This document shows positions 1 through 11,174 of a DNA stretch of 64,000 nt, piece after piece (the first letter of the stretch is position 1; each line of letters begins with the position of its first letter). The stretch covers positions 17,528,153-17,592,152 of the forward strand of contig OY754990.1 in NCBI GenBank assembly GCA_963576475.1, in the 5' to 3' direction. The DNA comes from Molanna angustata. Lineage: Eukaryota; Arthropoda; Insecta; Trichoptera; Molannidae. Made by a program: the position numbers and the translations under genes. The notes beneath the pieces were generated by a model, which was not told the DNA's origin, did no database searches, and was given only the letters and a program-made list of their open reading frames with translations.

Positions 1-137
1 TATGTAAATATGTACCTACTAAGCGCATGCGCGTTGGCGTAAAATGACAATTTCGAACTGTTCAAAAGTAAGGTTGATGGAGAGGACCTATACGTCGAGT
101 AGTTTAATACTAAAATACGAGATTTTTTTGATGGAAG

Positions 138-441
<304 letters not shown>

Positions 442-622
442 TTTTTATCCCGGTTTTCCCGTGTCAGTAGGTCTTGACTAAGACCATTTGTCTTCCGACG
501 TTTCGCCTGAATATCACCAGGCATTTTCAAGGACTTAACGAAAAGCACGCGCGCGACACACGTCTACTCACACTGAAAGCTCACCGTCAAGTGACTCGTA
601 GCGTACAAGATGGCCGCTTATG

Positions 623-1561
623 TCAAATATTGTTAGCGCGACGTGATTGGCTCCTTGTGACACGCCCACCTGCTGTCGTGTTCGTTGGTAATAATATTTT
701 ATCATTATTTTTGTGTTGTGATTTATTGTTAATTTTAGTTGTGACATTAATATTATTATTGTTGTGTTTTGGGGTTATTTTCGCTATGGTATTATTAATA
801 TTATTATTGTATTGTTTGTCATATAAAATGTTCTTCCAGGTACTAGGCAAACGAACTCCGTCGTCCCGATTGTTCATTATATCCCTTCTCTTATATATTT
901 CTATAGCTTCCCTGTAAATTCTGAGAGGTTCACTGTTTAAACTTGCTATTATTTTTGAATGGTCAAAATCTATTGTATGTCCTTCTGTGAGCGAGTGTTG
1001 TACAAGTGAGGAAGTAAGTTTTTTGTTTCTCATGTCGACTCTGTGCTCCGCTATTCGTGCTTCAACTTTTCGATTGGTTCTTCCTACATAAGTCTTATTG
1101 CACGATCCGCACGGTATTTCATATACTCCATGAGCTTCAAGTGGAATGATGTCTTTCGGGTTTCTTAGAAAGGTTGATATTTTATTTGTTGTGCTGAAAA
1201 CGGTACGTATGTTATTTTTGTTTAATAGACGGCTGATTTTATCGGTGACGCCTTTGATATATGGTAGTCGGGCTGTTGATAATGGTGTTTCATTGGATTT
1301 TTCTTTCACTGTTTTTGGACTCTTATTAAATAAATAAATATTATTACCAACGAACACGACAGCAGGTGGGCGTGTCACAAGGATCCAATCACGTCGCGCT
1401 AACAATATTTGACATAAGCGGCCATCTTGTACGCTACGAGTCACTTGACGGTGAGCTTTCAGTGTGAGTAGACGTGTGTCGCGCGCGTGCTTTTCGTTAA
1501 GTCCTTGAAAATGCCTGGTGATATTCAGGCGAAACGTCGGAAGACAAATGGTCTTAGTCAA
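623..1561 (-). CDS. PLE GIY-YIG endonuclease, C-terminal remnant of the PLE polyprotein
   Basis: The 312-codon frame begins with a TTG inside the right terminal repeat, so its first ~75 residues are repeat-derived and the true start is unknown. Residues ~76-140 look like the linker after a lost RT domain. The GIY-YIG signature is at ~145-160 (GVY...TYVG, with a PLE-type Cys pair CGSC between the halves), followed by the conserved R...EH segment near 165-173 and a Glu in REAIEI near 218. The NRDDG...TW block near 231-242 is typical of PLE endonuclease ends. The C-terminus is low complexity and runs into the left inverted repeat. In PLEs this domain nicks target DNA for target-primed reverse transcription. 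The missing RT makes this copy non-autonomous, but the endonuclease frame is intact. Family assignment is from motif recognition. Confidence 0.8.
   Translation of the reverse strand: MTKTICLPTFRLNITRHFQGLNEKHARDTRLLTLKAHRQVTRSVQDGRLCQILLARRDWILVTRPPAVVFVGNNIYLFNKSPKTVKEKSNETPLSTARLPYIKGVTDKISRLLNKNNIRTVFSTTNKISTFLRNPKDIIPLEAHGVYEIPCGSCNKTYVGRTNRKVEARIAEHRVDMRNKKLTSSLVQHSLTEGHTIDFDHSKIIASLNSEPLRIYREAIEIYKRRDIMNNRDDGVRLPSTWKNILYDKQYNNNINNTIAKITPKHNNNNINVTTKINNKSQHKNNDKILLPTNTTAGGRVTRSQSRRANNI
1503..1540 (+). other. Hammerhead-like motif in PLE terminal repeat (degenerate)
   Basis: A perfect 5-bp hairpin (GCCTG 1513-1517 with CAGGC 1526-1530) is followed at once by GAAACGTC. This matches the stem II, GAAA and cleavage-side order of hammerhead ribozymes known from PLE terminal repeats. 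The upstream CUGANGA box is degenerate (TTGAAAAT), so self-cleavage is doubtful. The mirror copy lies on the minus strand at 495-532. Confidence 0.4.
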
Positions 1562-1630
1562 GACCTACTGACACGGGAAAACCGAGATACAAATATTATA
1601 ACATATTTCACCCGTGAAAACATCAAATAT

Positions 1631-2519
<889 letters not shown>

Positions 2520-3135
2520 TACGTATTCTTCAATTATACATACTATCGCCATCGATAGTTGGGTATCATGTGTTACATGCAACTAGTGATAAACAAGTTC
2601 ATTTTAATAAACGTTTGTATAAACCCATAGAAAACAATCTATCTTTTCCTTCATACACAATAATGTGAAATGCTACGCCATCGACCTTAAGTTTGTCGTA
2701 GTATTTAGTATTTAGTATTTAGTTAGTGATGTCTTTGCAACGCAATTGCTAACTGATGAATACTTAATACTTCTGTGTACCTTGGACTGTGCATTCGGGT
2801 TATAGTTTCAATCCACAAATGAGAATGACTATAATGTGCCTAAGCGCTTTCGGCGAACGTAGCCGTCAACCTCAGAGTTTGAGTTTGATTTTTGATTCTT
2901 GCCTCTGAGGATGTTCAATATTTTGATTCATTGAGTGCTAACATCTCTAAACTCACAACAATCAAAATCATCAAAAGCATAATACCTCCTTAATCCATTG
3001 TGTAATAATTATAGGTCACGATGGAGGCTTGAGGTTGGCATTTCACACTACTTAGGTACCAAATGAGAATGGCCATCCTTGGTTTGATGGTATGTCGTAG
3101 TATCAAACGTGTTTTATTTTTCTTTTAATTTTCAG
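2520..3135 (+). repeat. Duplicated intron block, upstream of exon 2 of copy A
   Basis: This ~615-bp stretch is an inverted paralogue of 24037-24650, which lies upstream (minus sense) of exon 2 of copy C. Matching landmarks occur in the same order: the ATTTAGTATTTAGTTAGTGATG block, a CGGGTTATAGTTTCAATCC block, GCCTCTGAGGATG, GGCTTGAGGTTGGCATTTC, then the exon 2 acceptor. The last part recurs near 52568-52740 and upstream of B. It is probably the 3' part of intron 1. No first exon is visible upstream within the window. Confidence 0.75.
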
Positions 3136-3333
3136 GCCACATTAATGTCCCTGTGGAACTCCGCAGATGCGGTGTCCTGCGGTCAATGTAACAACGGAGT
3201 GAGATGTATCAGCGCAACTTCTTACATCACTTGTGGAAAAATTCCAAGGATAATTGCGTGTCCAAGAGGATCCTTCTGCAACAATAATTTTTGGTTCGTT
3301 TGTGCACGGAGAAGATTATGTCAAGATTTATAA
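3136..3333 (+). CDS. Copy A: exon 2 of a secreted 8-Cys peptide gene
   Basis: Exon 2 begins right after TTTTCAG with GCC ACA TTA ATG in phase 0 and ends at TAA 3331-3333. It encodes 65 residues: the second half of a signal peptide (ATLMSLWNSADAV) and a mature peptide starting near SCGQC. Eight cysteines are spaced 2-5-8-8-5-7-5. It is rich in Arg (ARRR before the last Cys) and ends CQDL. An AATAAA signal is at 3353-3358. The spacing and the aromatic residue three before the fourth Cys recall small insect ChtBD2-like (peritrophin-A) domains; chitin binding or antimicrobial action is only a guess. The matching first exon is not in the 3.1 kb upstream and may lie outside the window. Confidence 0.8.
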   Translation, partial: ATLMSLWNSADAVSCGQCNNGVRCISATSYITCGKIPRIIACPRGSFCNNNFWFVCARRRLCQDL

Positions 3334-3409
3334 TTATATCAATAGATAAAACAATAAAGTATCCTATGATCTAACCTATCCTATACATTTTTTAAAATGA
3401 ATATCTCCT

Positions 3410-3561
3410 ACTTAAACAAGTACATATACATCATCTTACGTTCCCTAAAATAAGCATAAATGCTTGTGCTATAGCTGAACGAAATAGGCAGGATTCGAAC
3501 TCACGACCACTGGATTACTAGCCCAGCGCGCTAACCGCTCTGCCATCGACCCATCTACATT
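3410..3561 (-). mobile_element. tRNA-derived SINE (family 1)
   Basis: The minus strand carries a tRNA-like head (about 3486-3552) with an A-box-like GGCAGAGCGGTTAGCGCGC and a B-box-like GAGTTCGAATCC. It is followed by a short body containing GCACAAGCATTTATGCTTATTTT. The same head and body occur at 55112-55240 (+) and 62620-62745 (-). The head is Thr-like in its anticodon loop, but the mismatches, the copy number and the body mark it as a SINE. Confidence 0.75.
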
Positions 3562-3981
3562 AATTGATGACTAGTTGCAACCAACCGATGACATCCAACT
3601 GCTTATGGCGACAGTATGTGGAACAATGTACCTGCAATCATAAAATATGGATTACCTTAATTTATATTTTTCAGCCGACATTAATTTTACTAGTTGCATG
3701 TAACACATGAGATCCAACTGTCGATAGCGATAGTATGTATAGTTGAAGAATAAGTACCAAACTAATATAATCCCATAAATACAAATTATTTAATATTTTA
3801 AGATATTTGATTTTCTATATAACACATGTACCTATGTATGTATGTCAAGATAGGATAGTATGGAGGCCAGTCCTTTGATCCTACCCAGAATATGAAAACA
3901 GCATGATGGTATGTATGTATGTTTGGAGATTAGTATCACTTCTTAGATATTGTGTGTAGGCGATTGCCATACAAATTGTAT
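3562..3981. other. 3' flank of copy A, family-associated repeat
   Basis: Contains two versions of the flanking sequence ACTAGTTGCA..AACACATGA.ATCCAACTG, which recurs near 2570, 10005, 21735, 23725, 24590, 29990 and 53450. This sequence was evidently copied together with the Cys-rich gene units. No coding frame is seen. Confidence 0.55.
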
Positions 3982-4650
3982 TGTGGTAGACCACATCTCG
4001 AAATTTCTTTCGAGCGCGCGCCTAGCGACGGCAAGTACATTTGTTTATCGCTAGGCCGAGTTCATCGCCCGCAACGTCAAACAAGTGACAATACTCCTCA
4101 ACTGGGTATGACACTTCAAATAAATAAGTCTAGAAAGTTCGAGGACATTGAACTTGCTACCCCCAGCGCAGCACTATTTAAGGGAGTCTACACCTGTACA
4201 CTTCGTCACTTCATTTCCGCATTTCCGTATTTCATCTGTCACTTCACGCCGCCGTTACGACCACGCGACTGGTCGCTTCTCGACCACGCCGTCTCGCCGA
4301 CACTTCATCTCTCGACCACCGGTCATCTCTCGACCTCGCGAGCACGATGGTTCTTCACCATACGAATAATCGGACACTTCGACACATCGACACACTCGAT
4401 CGTTATACCTACTCATCGTGAGAAAGTTCCTTTGTAAGTTATTTCATCAATTGTAAATTACCTTTAAGCAAACTATTAATTGTGATCAATATACTCATTG
4501 TTACTTTTGACCATTGTTTCTTCTTCTCTCTAAACCACTGTCCTTGTGTTCTTATTTCAAATCATATCCTCTTGGGATATAGTAAACTCTCTTTACTGGT
4601 AACCCCTCTGGTTACCACTTATATTTAATAGTAACCCCTCTGGTAACTAA
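3982..4650 (+). mobile_element. Probable solo or truncated LTR of an LTR retrotransposon
   Basis: The sequence starts TGTGGTAGACC and has much higher GC than its surroundings. It contains a promoter-like CTATTTAAGG at about 4186 and ends in a TAACCCCTCTGGTTACCAC-type terminus. The paralogous unoccupied sequence near 22003 (GCCATACAAATTGTAT) runs up to the left boundary and then differs, which supports an insertion. The right boundary abuts a LINE fragment and is uncertain. No gag or pol is seen. Confidence 0.55.
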
Positions 4651-4652
4651 TT

Positions 4653-6115
4653 TATTTTTTGAAGAGGTAATGACACCACTCCATCGTCTTTTCACCACCA
4701 TATTTGATAAATTCGGTTGGTATACAGTCAAATCCCGAGGCCTTTCCTCTATGTGCATGCGTTACTGCTTCTCTGACATCTTTATTGAAATTTTCTCGCT
4801 TTCATTCTCACATTCATTTCATGGTATCCTATTGTTCATCTCATCAGACTTTCGCACTGTGTGCTTTCTTACAACTCTTCAAAGTATTCCATCCATCTTT
4901 CCTTGACTTTTTCTTCGTCTATAACCATACATCCATCTTTGTCTTTTATACATTTCGGACTTCGCATAACTCCTTGTTTTCGTCGATTTACTCTTTTCCA
5001 GAACATTTTTGTGTTTCCAGAAAAAATAATCACAATTTTCGTGCTTTCTTTTTCTGTCAGTGCATTTTTTTCTTCTTTTACTGTTTTTTTTTCCTCTTGC
5101 ACTCTGTACATATATTTTTAGCTCTTTCTAACTTCTCGCATCCAGATCCTTTACATGACAACCATTTCTTCCACGCATTTCGTTTTTCTTCCACTACTTT
5201 CTTTACTCATTCATTCCACCAAGCATCTCTTTTTATTCTACCTCTTTTTGCTTTGCCATACACATTTTTAGCCACGTTGAATACATTGTTTTTAAGTATA
5301 CTCCATGTGCCACTTATATTCATCTCTGTCACTGTGTGGGGACTTAAGGCGCACTCAATTCTTCTTGCAAATTCTTGTCTGATACTTTCCTCTTATAGCC
5401 TCTCTATTTTGATACGCGGTGGTAGACTGCCACGATTAGTTCTAGAGCGCCAACCCGTAAACAGGCATATTTTTGTGACAACCAAAAAATGGTCTGTCTC
5501 TAGCTCGGCACCCTCGTATCAACAGTCGCTTTTCTCAGAGCAATATCATCTTTCATTTTCTATTTCCCATGCATACCTACATATGAATTATTTTGTGATC
5601 AAAAATTGTGTTTGATACAAAGAGGTCCATTTTCACACAAACATCTAACAGTCTTTTGCCGTTATCATTCACTTTATCGGCTATCGCCGTAAGGTCCGAG
5701 AGTTGATTCGAAATCTTTTCTCCAGATGCCTACCCAGCCATTCAAATCGCCTGCCAGAATCAACTTTTCATTTTCTATTTTCCTGTTCATTTCCTCTATA
5801 AAACTTGCCCTAAACTCATCTTTTGCATTCTCCAAGCTAGAGTTTACAGGCGCATATCCTATAAACAGAAATACACCTGTGATTCTCATCTTAAATCTGG
5901 TCCACATGAGTCTTGAGCTTACAAACATTTATTTTTTCATACACTCTACCATTCGCTCATCTAATATCGCCCCTACTCCCTCGCATGAAAAATCATCTTC
6001 TCTTAGGCCCGACCATAGTTCCATTCTTCCATCGTGTCTTTCATTCATAACACTTCCTTTCCTTTTTGTTTTGGTCAAGCAAAGCAACCAGAATTTTATT
6101 GTCACGTTATTATTA
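4653..6115 (-). mobile_element. RTE-like LINE fragment (family A), endonuclease and start of RT, broken
   Basis: Read on the minus strand, an EEP-type endonuclease comes first (pieces near 6110-5930 and 5930-5674, with VFLFIGYAPVN and LAGDLNGWVG). A broken stretch follows, then the pre-RT segment near 5111-4869 (FSGNTKMFWKRV, VKERWMEYFEEL). Frameshifts and stops are frequent. The pre-RT part matches the plus-strand LINE at 47283. Both ends are truncated, and the 3' side abuts the LTR relic. Clade assignment to RTE or a near relative is by resemblance only. Confidence 0.75.
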
Positions 6116-6189
6116 TATATCACAAGTGCTTACCTATTTACTATACATGAAGCGCTGTTATTATTATTATGATTATTAGTCCAAAAACC

Positions 6190-7589
6190 CTACAAATTAA
6201 TATTATATATAGGTACCTACCTACCATAGTGCAAAAACCCTATACCTATAGCTATGGTGTTTTCATCACTACACAACATCACAACATCAAAACATTGTTA
6301 AAATTTTGATGATACATATTATATAATATATATTATAGTTGATAAATTTAAGATTGAATGATTTAATTTATTATTAATTTTATTACATACTCATATTTTT
6401 CTCAATAGGCCAATAGGTCATATTTTTATTTTTCAATAGACAATAAGGTTTAATGATATTTACAATTTAGACTTTTTGTATTAATATATTTTTTTATAGT
6501 TAAATGATTATATTTTCCTATAATTTCCTATATATTAAAATAAGTAGCCCCTTCAAAAAATTTTTGTGCCACGTTTATGATCACTATTACATCATGTTTT
6601 CATCGTTTTAATTTGATATAAAACATGCCTCTTTAGATGTTTTACTTGAATATTTAATGTTAGTGATTCATGAAGTAAGGTGTTATACCCGATGCAATTT
6701 TACTCTTTAGTTACCTTAACTTCTTTTTACTGGACGTTTTGTCGGATAAAAATGCACGTTAGTCAAAAAGACCTATTAAAAACATATAAAATTAGGATGT
6801 TAATCATTTTACTAGACAATTTATTGGGTTAAAATGCACGTTATTCAATTAGACCTACCGGAAAATATACAGATGTATGATGTTAGTCGTTTTACCTGAC
6901 TGTCTCAGAAAACAATTTGACTAACAGACCACTTATGTATCTCGCAGGGCTTTTAACTAAATAGAATGTTATTTATTTCAATAAATAACATAAAAAATCT
7001 TCTAAAACTTGTAGAAAACAAGTTTAAAATATATTAATTCGTTTAATTGTTATGATTTTTTTTCAAAAAATTTAAACTTTAAATCGCTCTCCTGTAAAGT
7101 TGATGAACTGCACGTTAGTCAAATAGCCTTTCCACCGTCGATATGGCAATATCTTACTCAAATTGCCTATTACAAAGAATCAAGGTTATGCAGTGAAATA
7201 GAGATGAAGCAGGAATTTTATAAGTGCCTTGATTTCCCGATACTCCTACAATATTACTACAACTTCTTCTCTATCAAGACGTTAAAAAAAATTGTAGGAA
7301 ATTTATTCAAATCATGGTCATGGTCAAAGCGTACAGGATCATGGTCAAAGCGTACCCCGATAGAAACGGGACAAAAGCGCTAAAGGGGGAAAAAGTAGGA
7401 AATTTATTCAAACTTGATGTTTGAATTTATTCAAAATGTTAGTTTATTATTTTGTATATCATAAATCTATTCAGTAAATTTTTTGATTAATGCAAAACTA
7501 CAATTTGTTTGAGAGGTTCGATATAATTTAATTTTTGTAGGTGGTAGTCATTAAAAATAAACCAGTTGTAGGTGGAATATATAGCAATA
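6190..7589. other. AT-rich non-coding sequence with short repeats
   Basis: No gene is seen. Between about 6735 and 7115 a motif resembling ATGCACGTTAGTCAAA recurs at least three times. About 7200-7280 resembles one arm of the foldback MITE family (GTGCCTTGATTTCCCG, CTCCTACAATA, CAACTTC.TCTCTAT). Near 7310-7380 the phrase ATCATGGTCAAAGCGTAC is duplicated. Confidence 0.45.
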
Positions 7590-8155
7590 AAGAATGAGAA
7601 CATTTGGTAGAAACTGGAAGGAGTTACTATATATGTAATATGATCTTATGTATGCAGATGACAAAGTTGTAATAGCAGAAAGTGTGGAAAACTTGGAATG
7701 TTTGGTTAAAATAGTATTCGATGGATGCAGAAAATGGACTGAGAATGAATGTTACTAAATCTTAAATGATGGTTTTGTAAGATCAAAAGACGAACAAAAT
7801 GTATTATTTTTAATGTTGAAAATTTTCATCCGAAATTGGCAAAATGACCTGTTGTATATTTAAAGGTCGAGGATCGTCTGTCGACGATATATTACAGACG
7901 TATCCTTATTTTCTTTGGACACATTACCAGAAGGGAACCAGACTGCCTTGAGAAGCTTGTTGTGATGGGCAGCGTGGAGGGACGGAGATCTCGTGGTTGC
8001 TCACCGACCAGATGGAGCGATTTGGTTAAGTCCACAATGGGGTCTTCGGTGACTGGTGCTCTGCGTTCAGCCCAAAATAGATTGGCATGGAGGCGGACCA
8101 TACGTGTGGCGACGGACTACAGCCGCTATCCTCAGTCATGAGGAAAAGGACGAAT
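7590..8155 (+). mobile_element. Two LINE 3' fragments (RTE-like)
   Basis: About 7590-7850 matches the YADD region of LINE family A (ATGTATGCAGATGACAAAG, then a stretch like 48410-48600). About 7860-8155 encodes, with a frameshift, a typical RTE-type C-terminus (FFGHITR, then RW.DLVK, WR..IRVATD) ending at a stop near 8141. Both are degenerate. Confidence 0.65.
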
Positions 8156-8706
8156 GAAAGGTGGAATATATACAAACATACTTGCATACATACTTACTAA
8201 TAAACAATCATTTTTATTATGTAAACTATGGAGTTGTGGACTTTTTGCATGGTTTTTCTACTTTTGAAGCAAAAAAACACTAACTTAGCGACATTAGGTA
8301 TCTCTACTGTAAATATGTATATTTGTATTTATATTTATTTATTTATTTTAATTTTCTTGTACCTACATATAATTAGTACACTGGCAGGCCTAATGGCAAA
8401 TTCTTCCAACCAACCAGAGTAAATATTAAGTATACAAAACAATGTGTACTATGGCAATGAGTAAATCACATTACAAAATAAATACCTAAATACAGCAGAA
8501 GAAAACTAAAAAAAAACAAAGAAGATAGAATATAAAAACAATTCAAAGCAATGATAGGAAAAGTAAAGGATAAGGAAAGGAAGAGGAGGGGAAGTTGTAA
8601 TCAGGTGTTGTCAGATAAATATTTTTGCTTATATACATGGATGAACTCAGAATTCTGAGTAAAAACTTTTGTTGTGTCTGTATGTGTGTGTGTGTGTGTC
8701 TGTAAA
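8156..8706. other. Non-coding, no gene seen
   Basis: A/T-rich sequence with a purine-rich run (about 8500-8600) and a short (TG)n near 8680-8700. Nothing else is recognisable. Confidence 0.4.
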
Positions 8707-9240
8707 GGCCTCTATTCACGATCGTGCCATCCTTCCAAATGGCTTGCCATCACTCTAACATAAATGCGCTCGTGAATGTCGAATCCAGCGCAGCCCAATT
8801 GGCCTGACACACCAAAATGGAATTCCAAACGATCGAAACTCCAAAGTACCGCGATAAACGGTGCGGCGCGTCCTGTCGGTACGGCATGCTCGTTGAGTGT
8901 GAAAACCAGCGGAACATTGCGCCATCTCATTGCGCCGAGCTATTCACTCTCGTGAATACGAAAATACAACATTTTCTCTTTGTTTTTTTTACTTTTTATA
9001 TATAAACAAACCGCTAAATAGCAGTTTTATAAAACTCATCATCAGAATTATAACTCAGTTTTACTTGAAAATAAAAAAAATAGAACATAAATGCGAAAGC
9101 GCCGACCGCTTGCGTGTAGGTACTTATTATGATGGATCAACGGCGAGATGGCGCGCCCGTGAGTGTGATGAAAATTTTACAATGCTCCAAACGAAGCCAG
9201 TCCATATGGAAAGACGCCGAAGGGCACGATCGTGAATGGG
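8707..9240. mobile_element. MITE with ATTCACGATCGTGCC terminal inverted repeats, copy 1
   Basis: The left end reads GGCCTCTATTCACGATCGTG and the right end GGGCACGATCGTGAATGGG, i.e. inverted ends. A second copy with the same interior (CGAAACTCC, GGCGCGTCCTGTCGGTACGG) is at 51562-52443. No transposase frame is present. A TAA-type target duplication is possible but ambiguous, so the superfamily is unknown. Confidence 0.75.
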
Positions 9241-9447
9241 CTGCTTTAGTGTGTATGTGTATGCTTCATGCCACATTTCAGATTATAATATAGAATTATA
9301 TTAGGTCTTCAAAAGAGGTTCATTCAGAATTTTGAATTATTTGTTTCACATTCCGTCACCATAAGCAGTTAGATGTCATGTGATGGATACAAATTGTTAT
9401 TTAAATATAGTTGTCGATCGACAATTCTTGATAGAACTCCATACTAT

Positions 9448-9991
9448 GTTGATATGTTATAAAAATATGAAAATAATTGATTATAGTTCTCGAATATTTT
9501 TATTATTGCATATGCGCAAACATTGGATTTTTTTTCCCTGTCGGGAGTCAAAGATATTTTTTAACAGATTTTTAATTATCTCAATAGAGACGAAGTTGGA
9601 ATATTTATTGTAGGAGAACCGGGAAATCAAGGCACCTACAGGGCTTACGACCTGTCATCGGCTGGTTTACGTGATCACTTTGATAGGGATCTCATTAAAA
9701 GGCATAATTGGTGAACGTTGCGCAAGCGCATAAAGTGATCACGTAAACCAGCCGATGACAGGTCGTAAGCCCTGTAGGTGCCTTGATTTCCCGGTTCTCC
9801 TACAATAAATATTCCAACTTCGTCTCTATTGAGATAATTAAAAATCTGTTAAAAAAGATTATAGTTCTATTGCATTACGTTTCGTTCTTATAAAAATATT
9901 CTGACGATGTGCCTTGCACGAAACGCGTCGGTAATCTATAAATACAATAGAACTATTACCAAGAATTTTCATATTTTTATAACATATCAAC
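9448..9991. mobile_element. Foldback element with long, nearly perfect inverted arms
   Basis: Outer inverted 27-mers (9448-9474 and 9965-9991) enclose an inner inverted repeat of ~125 bp (9557-9681 and 9732-9856) with a 50-bp loop. Related pieces are at about 7200, 31612, 55233-56145, 57300-57655 and 61920-62125, so this is a MITE family. The right side contains a hammerhead-like core at 9901-9929. It lies just 3' of exon 2 of copy B. No protein is encoded. Confidence 0.75.
9901..9934 (+). ncRNA. Hammerhead-ribozyme-like core
   Basis: The order is CTGACGA (fits CUGANGA), a GTGC-CTT-GCAC hairpin (9909-9919), GAAA, then CGCGTC. This is the core order of hammerhead ribozymes, with a very short stem III as in many retroelement hammerheads. 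One extra U separates CUGANGA from stem II. An outer inverted pair (TAGTTCTATTG at about 9862, CAATAGAACTA at about 9945) could provide a long closing stem. No activity is shown; this is an inference from sequence pattern. Confidence 0.4.
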
Positions 9992-10100
9992 ACACAACTA
10001 GTTATCAAATGATGTCATAGGAAAAATATATATACAAAAAAACATGAAATAGATAATATCATATGTCAATTTATTGTTTTGTTGATATAATTATAACTCA

Positions 10101-10289
10101 TCAACATAATCTTGAACGTACACATATGGAAACATAATTATTGTTGCAGTAATATCCTCTTGAGCACCTTAATGTGAATGGAAATCCTCTACAAGAGCGG
10201 TACGTATTTGCGCTGGTACATCTCACCCCGTAGTTACATTGACCGCAGAACACCGCATCTGCGGAGTTCCACAGGGACATCAATGTGGC
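10101..10289 (-). CDS. Copy B: exon 2 of a secreted 8-Cys peptide gene
   Basis: On the minus strand, exon 2 starts after TTTTCAG at GCC ACA TTG ATG (phase 0) and ends at TGA 10101-10103, coding 62 residues. The leader half (ATLMSLWNSADAV) is followed by FCGQC; Phe replaces the Ser of most copies. Eight Cys are spaced 2-5-8-8-5-7-5. The mature part has seven Arg and no Asp or Glu, so it is strongly basic. AATAAA (minus) is at 10070-10075. The most likely first exon is 19316-19348, giving a 9-kb intron filled by nested transposons and a precursor of 73 residues. Expression over such an intron is unproven. Confidence 0.8.
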   Translation of the reverse strand, partial: ATLMSLWNSADAVFCGQCNYGVRCTSANTYRSCRGFPFTLRCSRGYYCNNNYVSICVRSRLC

Positions 10290-10499
10290 CTGAAAATTAA
10301 AAGAAAAATAAAATACAATTGATGTTAGGACATACCATCAAACCAAGTGAGCTACTCTCATCTGATACACAAGAAGTGTGAAATGCCAACCTCAAGCCTC
10401 CAACATGACTAATGATACAATATTTTTTTTTGACAACAAGTATTTATAAAATCGCATAATTATGAATGTCTAAATACAAAAAAAAAAATAAAACTGGTT

Positions 10500-11085
10500 C
10501 TTGTCCATGTGAATATATACTTCAAGTAGAATCTGAAATTAATCTAGGTATGAAAATTGACAAAAACTTTAATTGGCAACCACATATTCTATCAGTTTGA
10601 AATAAACTTAGAACTCTATCAGCTTAACTATGTGTTTTCAGAAATATTTTTCCGTATACAGTATCAAAGCTTATTCAAAAATCATTTGCTGAATCCTTAA
10701 TTCTGTACAGAATAGATATATGGGGTGTGGGGAAACATTTAAAACATAATGTAGACAATGTTTAATCATTACAAGCGAGATTGTTAAAACTAATAATACT
10801 GAAATCAGATTTATCTAAATGTAAAGACAATGATGAAATGATATTCAGTGTAACAGGAATTCTTCCAGTTAACAAATTATACACTTATCGAATCATAGTA
10901 AATCATTACTACTCTAATGAATATAAATTACCTGTAAAAATAAAGGTACATAAGTTGTGCAAAATAAATTGATAATTCCCAGATGGACAAACTATTATTG
11001 TGAAACGACACTGAAAGTAAGCATACCTAAAATATTTAACACCCTTCCAAGTGGTATGGATAAACTTGATAAAATATACTTAGTT
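10500..11085 (+). mobile_element. Decayed LINE fragment, RT thumb region
   Basis: With several stops the plus strand reads as the post-catalytic part of a CR1/Jockey-like RT: LGMKIDKNFNW..HI, KLRTLS, a YR.DIWGVG segment and LQARLLKLIILKSDLSK. It ends before the inverted terminal repeat at 11086. It is different from the LINE at 11706-18970. Confidence 0.55.
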
Positions 11086-11174
11086 AAGGGTGGGGCTGCT
11101 GCCAACTTACCTATTATTTTAATTTGAATTTGCGTCATTACAACAAAACGAATCATTTTGAAAAAAATAACCTA

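Larger units (their letters stand above)
446..1590 (-). mobile_element. Truncated Penelope-like retroelement with inverted terminal repeats
   Basis: Two nearly identical arms of about 254 bp lie in inverted orientation (446-699 and 1337-1590). Between them, on the minus strand, is a frame with a GIY-YIG endonuclease domain of the Penelope-like (PLE) type. No reverse transcriptase domain is present, so the copy is heavily 5'-truncated. PLEs are known for terminal repeats in direct or inverted arrangement and for truncated copies. The element is flanked on both sides by long (TA)n tracts, which suggests a TA-rich target. Each arm carries a hairpin followed by GAAACGTC, a hammerhead-like arrangement. 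Confidence 0.85.

Noticed and set aside
623..1561. Free-standing homing endonuclease (GIY-YIG)
   Set aside because: The GVYEIPC...YVG arrangement, NRDDG..TW block and terminal repeats fit a Penelope-like element better.
3486..3552. tRNA gene (Thr-like anticodon loop), also at 55112 and 62690
   Set aside because: The tRNA-like part is attached to a shared body and occurs in diverged copies, as expected for a SINE head.
3661..3700. Second exon 2 remnant (TTTTTCAGCCGACATTAAT)
   Set aside because: Resembles the acceptor region but no leader or Cys codons follow; similarity is too short.
3952..4437. 161-codon frame in the GC-richer block
   Set aside because: Lies in a probable LTR with promoter-like features; no domain recognised.
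4704..5615. 303-codon plus-strand frame rich in Phe and Ser
   Set aside because: Antisense shadow of the minus-strand LINE, which has recognisable endonuclease and pre-RT motifs.
7892..8101. 69-codon minus-strand frame
   Set aside because: Opposite strand carries a recognisable RTE-type C-terminus.
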